Assembly: GCA_964484095.1 (NCBI GenBank)
Contig: CAZAEB010000016.1
Location: 1-11,296 of the forward strand
Origin: CAZAEB01 sp964484095
Lineage (GTDB): Bacteria > Patescibacteriota > Microgenomatia > UBA12405 > BS750m-G30
Length of the DNA: 11,296 nt
Direction of reading: 5' to 3'
Made by a program: the position numbers and the translations under genes. Under the pieces are notes generated by a model that was not told where the DNA came from, made no database searches, and saw only the letters and a program-made list of their open reading frames with translations. This document shows, in pieces, positions 7,107-11,296 of the stretch. Position 1 is the first letter of the stretch. Every line of letters begins with the position of its first letter.

Positions 7107-7637
7107 TTAACCGGCCGACCTGGTGAGATAATGTTCCGAAGAAAGGAGAAATTTTGAACCTCCTTTGTTGCTGGTAAACGTAGACCAGAATTTGCCTTTC
7201 TTTTTTCCTCTCTGGTTTTGAGCCTGTAGCCACTCAACCGATTCTTCTATGTTTTTTTTTGATTGAATTACTTTTTGAATAAGGAACTTTATTTTTGAAA
7301 AAAAATTAATATGATATATTCCCGGATTAACAACTTCCTGACTAACGGCAATCTCTGCCTGGTGATGAAGTTTTTGACTGGCTTTAATGACCTGACCAAT
7401 TTCTTCTTTTAGGGCCTGGACATCAGTCCTTAAATTTCTTTCTCTAGAATCATAAACATTCTTGATTTCGCGTTCAACTTTTTCTTTTTGATGAAAGAGG
7501 CTTTTTCGATAGTGAGCTTCGAGGGCTTCCAGGGTGGATGATGTTTGCCCAAGAGGATCCCGCTGGACTTCTAGATGATTGTCCGATAAGGGATTTTTTT
7601 TAGGGTTGCTTTTTATTATTGGTACTGCCTTGCCCAT
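7107..7637 (-). CDS. Uncharacterised basic coiled-coil protein with conserved-looking C-terminus
   Basis: I cannot assign a function. The 176 residues have no signal peptide or membrane segment. Residues 1-30 are polar and probably disordered (NPKKNPLSDNH). Residues 35-95 are a charged helix likely to form a coiled coil (HYRKSLFHQKEKVEREI, then ALKEEIGQVIKASQKLHHQ). Residues 104-140 hold a patterned segment (NPGIYHINFFSKIKFLI, EESVEWLQAQNQR). The C-terminus is KKKGKFWSTF, then FLLSSEHYLTRSAG. This layout recalls small proteins of Patescibacteria listed as DUF5660; that is memory, not a search. It lies between tig and thrS on the same strand, starts 37 nt after the tig stop, and is followed by a terminator-like hairpin, which suggests a role near protein synthesis or folding. 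The ATG at 7637 lacks a Shine-Dalgarno sequence. Confidence 0.8.
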   Translation of the reverse strand: MGKAVPIIKSNPKKNPLSDNHLEVQRDPLGQTSSTLEALEAHYRKSLFHQKEKVEREIKNVYDSRERNLRTDVQALKEEIGQVIKASQKLHHQAEIAVSQEVVNPGIYHINFFSKIKFLIQKVIQSKKNIEESVEWLQAQNQRGKKKGKFWSTFTSNKGGSKFLLSSEHYLTRSAG

Positions 7638-7668
7638 AAGTTAGTCAAATAAACTATCTAATGAGTAT

Positions 7669-7697
7669 ATTTTACTACAGGTTAAGAAGATGGACAA
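7669..7697 (-). promoter_or_regulatory. Candidate promoter of the coiled-coil gene, overlapping the end of tig
   Basis: On the minus strand TTGTCC (7697-7692, 4 of 6 consensus bases) and TAAAAT (7674-7669, 5 of 6) are 17 nt apart. The predicted start near 7662 would leave a 25-nt leader before the ATG at 7637. The -35 box lies in the last codons of tig. It is weak evidence, and read-through from tig is equally possible. Confidence 0.3.
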
Positions 7698-8550
7698 GTG
7701 TTTTTTGTCGGCGCAGCACCTGGGCAATTAGATATTGATTTGGCTGAGAAGTTGTTTTTTCCTGTTTTGCATTTTCAACTATCTTTTCAATTTCCTGATT
7801 TTCAACCTGAATTTTCTCTTCGTTGGCAATTTTTTCTAAAATAAGTTCAATTTTAATGCCCTCCTCTACTTCCTTTTGATAGTTTGCTTTAAGCTGATCA
7901 ATGGTCAGTTGTTTTGTCGTCAGATACTGATCAATGGTCATTCCTGTTTTTTGCACCTGATCAATAAGTGAAGAAAGTTTTTTGTTTACTTCGGTTTCGA
8001 TCAATAGTTTGGGAATTTCTAATTTAACAACATCAATAATTTTTTTCAAAATCAACTGGAGTCTTTCTTGTTTTTCCTGTTCTTCTTGTTCGGGGGTTGG
8101 TTTTTCGGTTTCCTTGCCAGGAGTCCAGATTTTCTCTTTGGCGTTAATTTTTTTAATTTCTTCTTTATAGTCAGTCAGAACTATTTCAGGAAGTCGGCAA
8201 GAAACAGCCTTGAAAACCCAATCTTCACCTTCTTTGGCGGAAATAAGGCTGATTTTAGGCTCAATAATTGGCGAGAGCTGGTGTTTTTTTATTTCTTGAC
8301 TGTAGCTTTCAGGAAGGATTTTTTCTAGCGCCTTTTGGTAAATAACATCTTTGCTAATTTTTTCTTCTGCCAAGTTTAATGGAACCTTACCTTTTCTAAA
8401 TCCCGGAAGGTCAATTGTTTGGGCCGCTTCTTTTAGGGCATCTTGGTATTTGGTTTTAATAGTTGCTGCCGGAATGGTAATTGTCAGCTCAAAAGTGTTT
8501 TTATCCTGCCAACTGATATCGTTATTATTTGTTTTCTTTTTATCTGTCAT
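7675..8550 (-). CDS. tig: Trigger factor, short form lacking the PPIase domain
   Basis: Trigger factor docks at the ribosome exit tunnel and shields nascent chains. The 291 residues contain the N-terminal ribosome-binding domain with the signature GFRKGKVP (50-57), followed by the typical YQKALEKILPESY and SPIIEPKI stretch. The SBD2-type C-terminal chaperone domain fills about 165-291 (LEIPKLLIETEVNKKL, GMTIDQYL, LILEKIANEEKI). Between them, after LPEIVLTDYKEEI (~124-136), there is only a ~30-residue linker rich in Glu, Lys and Pro where E. coli trigger factor (432 residues) carries an FKBP-type prolyl isomerase domain. The protein is therefore a PPIase-less chaperone. It starts with ATG at 8550, with no Shine-Dalgarno sequence, and a promoter candidate places the transcript start at the ATG itself. 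The stop is TAG. It is divergent from the exported lysozyme-like gene. Confidence 0.93.
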   Translation of the reverse strand: MTDKKKTNNNDISWQDKNTFELTITIPAATIKTKYQDALKEAAQTIDLPGFRKGKVPLNLAEEKISKDVIYQKALEKILPESYSQEIKKHQLSPIIEPKISLISAKEGEDWVFKAVSCRLPEIVLTDYKEEIKKINAKEKIWTPGKETEKPTPEQEEQEKQERLQLILKKIIDVVKLEIPKLLIETEVNKKLSSLIDQVQKTGMTIDQYLTTKQLTIDQLKANYQKEVEEGIKIELILEKIANEEKIQVENQEIEKIVENAKQEKTTSQPNQYLIAQVLRRQKTLVHLLNL

Positions 8551-8556
8551 GTTGGT

Positions 8557-8585
8557 AGTTTACTCGAGGACTGTTTTTAAGTCAA
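8557..8585 (-). promoter_or_regulatory. Candidate tig promoter, predicted leaderless
   Basis: On the minus strand TTGACT (8585-8580, 5 of 6 consensus bases) and TAAACT (8562-8557, 4 of 6) are 17 nt apart. The expected start, 7 nt after the -10 box, is base 8550, the A of the tig ATG. The leader (ACCAAC before ATG) contains no Shine-Dalgarno sequence, which agrees with a leaderless mRNA. Its -35 box overlaps one arm of the inverted repeat at 8581-8600. Confidence 0.42.
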
Positions 8586-8600
8586 TCGTGATTGATTGAC
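8581..8600. repeat. Perfect 7-bp inverted repeat between divergent genes; possible operator
   Basis: GTCAATC and GATTGAC are perfect inverted copies separated by 6 bases. The element lies between tig (-) and the exported lysozyme-like gene (+). Each arm contains TTGAC read outward: on the minus strand this is the candidate tig -35 box, and on the plus strand it is a TTGACA (8596-8601) with no good -10 partner. There is no T-run on either side, so a transcription terminator is unlikely and a binding site for a dimeric regulator is the better guess. A chance palindrome cannot be excluded. Confidence 0.45.
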
Positions 8601-8648
8601 AACAAAATTTATATATGACAGGATGATTAAAATGGGGATTTTAACTAA

Positions 8649-9293
8649 ATGAAAAGATTTTTTGTCAAAGGAATTTTTTTGGTCGCTATTTCTCTTTTTA
8701 TATTTCCTGCAGTGATTTTTTTTGAGGTACGGGCCTGGGGAGTTTCTAAAGATTTATCTGTAAAGAAAAGTAAGTCTGCTTTTGAAACAAGCTCGTTCTC
8801 ACAACTACTGAGAGCTCCGATTTTGGAGGGGGCATCTCGGTTTGAAAGTTCTAAAACCTTTTCGGCATCCTTAAAGTCCAGCATTGTTGCCGGAGATGCC
8901 AGGCCTTTAATTATAAAAAACTATCTTGAGTATTATCGCTCTCCTCTGTTTTTGCACTCCGACTATATTTTTGAAGTTTCTCAGCAAGTCGGCATGGATT
9001 ATCGGTTGTTGGTGGCAATTGCCCAGCAAGAATCAAACTTATGTAAAAAAATTCCCGAAAACTCATATAACTGTTGGGGCTGGGGAATACATAGTCGAGG
9101 AACTCTTAAGTTTGCCTCTTATGAAGAGGCGATTAAAGTGGTAGCTGAAGGGATTAAGGAAAAATATATTAATAAAGGCTTAGAAACTCCCCAGGAAATT
9201 ATGGCTAAATATACTCCTTTATCGAATGGTTCCTGGGCAGTGGGAGTGAGTCAGTTTATGGAAGAAATGGAAGATGGCAGCTACAGGAGGTAG
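8649..9293 (+). CDS. Exported lysozyme-like (glucosaminidase/transglycosylase-type) protein, paralogue 1
   Basis: A 214-residue protein with an N-terminal signal peptide: basic MKRFFVKG, a hydrophobic core to about residue 26, and a possible cleavage site after VRA (29). Residues 30-85 are a Ser/Lys-rich linker. Residues ~87-205 form a lysozyme-superfamily-like domain: YRLLVAIAQQES with the candidate catalytic acid E128, then NSYNCWGWG (138-146), FASYEEAIKVVAEGI, YINKGL and a C-terminal SWAVGVSQFMEEM. C132 and C142 could pair once outside the membrane. The pattern, Glu-Ser followed by N-x-(Y/W)-G-W, resembles GH73-type glucosaminidases and lytic transglycosylases, so a peptidoglycan-cutting role is inferred; the exact bond is unknown. 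It aligns along its whole domain with the protein at 10268-10786. The ATG at 8649 has GGGGA 10 nt upstream. Its last 20 nt overlap the methyltransferase gene. Confidence 0.82.
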   Translation: MKRFFVKGIFLVAISLFIFPAVIFFEVRAWGVSKDLSVKKSKSAFETSSFSQLLRAPILEGASRFESSKTFSASLKSSIVAGDARPLIIKNYLEYYRSPLFLHSDYIFEVSQQVGMDYRLLVAIAQQESNLCKKIPENSYNCWGWGIHSRGTLKFASYEEAIKVVAEGIKEKYINKGLETPQEIMAKYTPLSNGSWAVGVSQFMEEMEDGSYRR

Positions 9294-10062
9294 TCGTTCT
9301 CATTATTATGATGACAGTAGATTTGAGTATCGGGAGTATTGGCATGGAAGAAAATACGAAAATGAGTCAGAAATAATCGCTTTAGAAAGTTTTTTTTCCA
9401 AAATTGACAAATCAACTAGGCTTTCAAAACTGTCTCTTTTGGATATTGGGGCCGGATTCGGCAGGCTAGCGACTTTTTATCTTCCTAAAATTAAAAAAGC
9501 AGTTTTACTAGAACCTTCCAAAAAACTTTCCAGTCAAGCAAGAGAAAACCTAAAAGAATATGGGAATTTCAACCTAATTTCCGGCTTAATCGAAAAAACC
9601 TCTTTTTTGAACAAAAGGTTTGATATTGTTCTGATGATCAGGGTTGTCCACCATCTTGAATCTCCAGAAGCGGTGTTTTCCAAGATTAACGGCCTTCTTA
9701 AGCCCAGAGGATATTTAATTCTAGAGTTTGCCAATAAAATTCATTTTAAAAATGTGATTTATAACTTATTTAGTGGCCATGATGCCGATCTAGGCTTAGA
9801 AAAAATTGATCATCGATCATTAAAGATAAAGGCTCGTTCAATCCCTTTTTATAACTATCACCCTGTTTGGATAAAAAGAAAGCTGGAAGAAAACGGCTTT
9901 GAATTTGTCGAGAAGCGGTCGGTATCTAATCTTCGTTGTTCTTTTCTAAAAAGGCTAATTCCCTATTTTTTGTTGATTATGGCTGAGAAATTGGCTCAAA
10001 AAACATTATCTAGGTTTTGCTTTGGGCCAAGTGTATTTGTCCTGGCTAGAAAGACAAAATAG
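9274..10062 (+). CDS. Class I SAM-dependent methyltransferase (Methyltransf_11/UbiE-like fold)
   Basis: A 262-residue cytoplasmic protein with the Rossmann-type SAM fold: motif I LLDIGAGFGRL (55-65) for the glycine-rich SAM loop, VLLEPS (78-82) with acidic E80 for the ribose, FDIVLMIRVVHHLE (116-129) and LLKPRGYLILEF (141-152). The C-terminal half (HPVWIKRKLEENGFEFVEK) is typical of small-molecule methyltransferases, and the last ~35 residues are hydrophobic. The N-terminal DSRFEYREYWHGRKYE resembles methyltransferases in surface-sugar or quinone-type pathways, but the substrate cannot be read from the sequence. The only in-frame ATG that gives the full fold is 9274, inside the end of the preceding gene (20-nt overlap, different frame), suggesting coupling. 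An AGGAGG at 9285-9290 lies past that start and has no in-frame start codon at a normal distance. The stop is TAG. Confidence 0.88.
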   Translation: MAATGGSRSHYYDDSRFEYREYWHGRKYENESEIIALESFFSKIDKSTRLSKLSLLDIGAGFGRLATFYLPKIKKAVLLEPSKKLSSQARENLKEYGNFNLISGLIEKTSFLNKRFDIVLMIRVVHHLESPEAVFSKINGLLKPRGYLILEFANKIHFKNVIYNLFSGHDADLGLEKIDHRSLKIKARSIPFYNYHPVWIKRKLEENGFEFVEKRSVSNLRCSFLKRLIPYFLLIMAEKLAQKTLSRFCFGPSVFVLARKTK

Positions 10063-10082
10063 TCCTCTCGTCTTTAGTTATC

Positions 10083-10115
10083 GGATGCTTTACTTTATTG
10101 ATAGCTATCCCTTTT
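10083..10115 (+). terminator. Weak hairpin after the methyltransferase gene
   Basis: GGATGCT (10083-10089) can pair with AGC/ATCC (10103-10110, one bulged T) around a 13-base loop, followed by CTTTT. It contains the 10-bp palindrome GATAGCTATC (10100-10109). It is 20 nt after the methyltransferase stop, where a terminator would be expected, but the stem is imperfect and the T-run short. Confidence 0.25.
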
Positions 10116-10153
10116 AAACAGAATAACTTTCTAGTAATCTACTGTTATAGGTC

Positions 10154-10182
10154 TTGACATACAGTCCTTTTCTTGTTACACT
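10154..10182 (+). promoter_or_regulatory. Promoter of the second lysozyme-like gene
   Basis: A perfect TTGACA (10154-10159), a 17-nt spacer and TACACT (10177-10182, 4 of 6), with an extended -10 TG at 10174-10175. It is the best sigma-70-type promoter in the window. The start is expected near 10189, giving a leader of about 79 nt before the ATG at 10268. tRNA-Leu could be transcribed from it too. Confidence 0.6.
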
Positions 10183-10191
10183 TCTAATCAG

Positions 10192-10235
10192 ATCCTGGGG
10201 TTGCTTATTTTTAAGTTTACTCTGGGATTTTTTTT
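10192..10235 (+). promoter_or_regulatory. Terminator-like hairpin in the leader of the second lysozyme-like gene
   Basis: ATCCTGG (10192-10198) can pair with CTGGGAT (10222-10228), seven pairs including two G-U, and the 3' arm leads into eight T (10228-10235). The 3' arm's GGGA can instead pair with TCCC at 10239-10242, making the two hairpins mutually exclusive. Lying downstream of a good promoter and upstream of the ATG, it could be an attenuator. The 23-base loop makes the stem weak. Confidence 0.25.
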
Positions 10236-10267
10236 GATTCCCGCAAATCACTTTTTTTCTAAACATT

Positions 10268-10786
10268 ATGAAAAACATAAATAGATTTGCAATTACCATT
10301 TTCCTTTTAGGAATGTTTGTTTTTCCCAAACAGTCTTTAGTTCAAGCAAAGACTGCCGGAAGCTCTGCTCAGATTAGAGCAGATCAAACAATAAGTGAGG
10401 AGATAATTGATTCTCGTCATCTTGTGCTGACCTCGTATCTTAGGGCAAAAGATTCTCCCTTGACAGATTATTCTTGGGAATTTATTATGGCGGCTGATAA
10501 GTATCAGCTTGACTGGAGGTTGATTCCGGCAATCGTTGGTTTGGAGTCATATTTTGGTCACAGAATGGTACCAGGCACGCACAATGCTTATGGATGGGCA
10601 GGAGGATACTGCCAGTTTTCTAGCTGGGAGGAGTCAATTGACCATGTCGCTTCCAAATTAAGAGAAAACTATTATAATCGAGGACTAGTAAATCCGGAGC
10701 TTATAGGTACGATTTATGCCCCGCCCAACCCTAAATGGGGGAAGTTGGTTTTGTCGATTATGAATGAAGTCTCTCCTAAAATTTGA
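10268..10786 (+). CDS. Exported lysozyme-like (glucosaminidase/transglycosylase-type) protein, paralogue 2
   Basis: A 172-residue protein with a clear signal peptide (MKNINRFAITIFLLGMF, likely cut after VQA at 27), a short linker, and the same domain as the protein at 8649-9293. Shared features: YLRAKDSPL matching YLEYYRSPL; LDWRLIPAIVGLES with candidate catalytic E93; NAYGW (106-110) matching NCWGW; FSSWEESIDHVASKL matching FASYEEAIKVVAEGI; YNRGL matching INKGL; and a final PKWGKLVLSIMNEV. It probably cleaves or remodels peptidoglycan outside the membrane; the bond specificity is not decidable. Unlike paralogue 1 it lacks the cysteine next to the catalytic Glu and has one cysteine only (C115). 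The ATG lacks a Shine-Dalgarno sequence despite the ~79-nt leader. The TGA stop is 22 nt before tRNA-Leu. Confidence 0.82.
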   Translation: MKNINRFAITIFLLGMFVFPKQSLVQAKTAGSSAQIRADQTISEEIIDSRHLVLTSYLRAKDSPLTDYSWEFIMAADKYQLDWRLIPAIVGLESYFGHRMVPGTHNAYGWAGGYCQFSSWEESIDHVASKLRENYYNRGLVNPELIGTIYAPPNPKWGKLVLSIMNEVSPKI

Positions 10787-10808
10787 TAAACTAGGGCGCA
10801 GGATTAAG

Positions 10809-10894
10809 GCCGAGATGGCGAAACTGGTAGACGCGCAGGATTTAGGATCCTGTGTCCCTAGGATGTGGCGGTTCGACTCCCCCTCTCGGCACCA
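10809..10894 (+). tRNA. tRNA-Leu (anticodon UAG), CCA encoded
   Basis: The acceptor arms GCCGAGA (10809-10815) and TCTCGGC (10884-10890) pair perfectly, followed by A73 and encoded CCA. The D arm contains GGTAGA with a GCG/CGC stem. The anticodon stem CAGGA/TCCTG encloses loop TTTAGGA, giving anticodon UAG, which reads CUA and other CUN codons. A long variable arm (GTCC/GGAT around CTA) marks a class II tRNA, as expected for Leu. The T loop is TTCGACT; its stem GGCGG/CCCCC has one C-C mismatch in the middle pair. No T-rich hairpin terminator is obvious downstream. Confidence 0.95.
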
Positions 10895-11296
10895 GAAATT
10901 GGCATTCTTTTCTTTTTACTTTAATTCTAGTATTTTTCTAAGTCTTTTTTTAATTCTGAACTCCTAGGCTTGTGTCATATCGAGAATGTTTTTTCCATTT
11001 TCCCAAATCCCCGTTCATAAAATCCGTAAACGCCATTCTCAAAACATACAAAACTGAAAATATGCTCTCAAACTTATGCAGGAAAAGAACATTATAAATA
11101 TAAAGCTTGTAAAAATAGACTGGAAGATATAGGAGAAATTGGATGAATGAAAGAGTTCTTTTAAGGAAAAATAATTTATTTCTTGCAGCATAATATAAGA
11201 CAAGGAGCGAAAATATCTCTTTTTTCTGGCAATCATGGAAAGCATCTATTTTCGGAAACCATACGTTATAGAAATCATTTTCTCTAAGTCTCTTTT
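10895..11296. other. About 400 bases without a recognisable gene
   Basis: All frames on the plus strand are broken by stops. The only longer minus-strand frame (68 residues, 11039-11245) is almost entirely Phe, Ile, Ser and Leu, as expected of antisense AT-rich DNA. The first ~80 bases after the tRNA are T-rich. From about 11040 the plus strand becomes purine-rich and gene-like in texture (short frames such as AGKEHYKYKACKNR), which could be a decayed gene or insertion-sequence remnant; I cannot identify it. The window ends inside this stretch. Confidence 0.5.

Noticed and set aside
8596..8624. TTGACA as -35 box for the plus-strand gene at 8649
   Set aside because: No acceptable -10 box lies 16-18 nt downstream (the best is CAGGAT), and TATATG is only 10 nt away, so a promoter cannot be claimed there.
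10764..10967. 67-residue plus-strand frame across the tRNA gene
   Set aside because: It overlaps the end of the lysozyme-like gene and the whole of tRNA-Leu, so it is not a protein gene.
11039..11245. 68-residue minus-strand frame near the window end
   Set aside because: Composition is dominated by Phe, Ile, Ser and Leu, there is no ribosome binding site or motif, and it reads as antisense of AT-rich DNA.
1..11296. Alternative genetic code with UGA read as Gly
   Set aside because: pheS, thrS and the gene at 10268 end in TGA at the expected family C-termini, so UGA is a stop here.
1..11296. CRISPR array, intact insertion sequence or defence cassette
   Set aside because: No regularly spaced direct repeats, transposase, nuclease or toxin-antitoxin pair was recognised on either strand.

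Overview
This is an AT-rich bacterial fragment, most likely from a small-genome member of the Patescibacteria (Candidate Phyla Radiation), perhaps the Microgenomates side. That placement is inference from three things. The housekeeping proteins are stripped of domains that most bacteria keep: PheT lacks the EMAP-type tRNA-binding domain, ThrRS lacks TGS, and trigger factor lacks the PPIase domain. A small coiled-coil protein of a type I associate with this group sits between tig and thrS. UGA acts as an ordinary stop (pheS, thrS and the second lysozyme-like gene end in TGA), which argues against the UGA-recoding Gracilibacteria/Absconditabacteria lineages.

Layout. Bases 1-1074 (+) hold the 3' part of a penicillin-binding protein: transpeptidase C-terminus, Ig-like domain, then a Pro/Thr-rich tail that runs into a gap of exactly 100 N (1075-1174). 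Bases 1182-7054 (-) hold the classic translation cluster thrS-infC-rpmI-rplT-pheS-pheT, in the same order as in E. coli. Upstream on the same strand are an uncharacterised coiled-coil gene (7107-7637) and tig (7675-8550). A short divergent region with a perfect inverted repeat (8581-8600) separates these from a + strand group: an exported lysozyme-like protein (8649-9293), an overlapping SAM-dependent methyltransferase (9274-10062), a second exported lysozyme-like paralogue with its own good promoter (10268-10786), and tRNA-Leu(UAG) (10809-10894). The last 400 bases hold nothing I can assign.

How it works together. The minus strand is a protein-synthesis block: two aminoacyl-tRNA synthetases, an initiation factor, two 50S proteins and the ribosome-bound chaperone. 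Spacing is very tight (pheS/pheT overlap by 4 nt, rpmI starts inside infC, rpmI and rplT are 1 nt apart), so translational coupling is likely. The plus strand is mainly cell envelope: peptidoglycan synthesis (PBP) and two secreted wall-cutting candidates.

There is no CRISPR array, intact mobile element or obvious defence system. The most interesting points are the domain losses, candidate leaderless or near-leaderless promoters at tig and thrS, a terminator hairpin overlapping the thrS promoter, the infC/rpmI out-of-frame overlap beside a T8 run, and the paired lysozyme-like paralogues flanking a methyltransferase.
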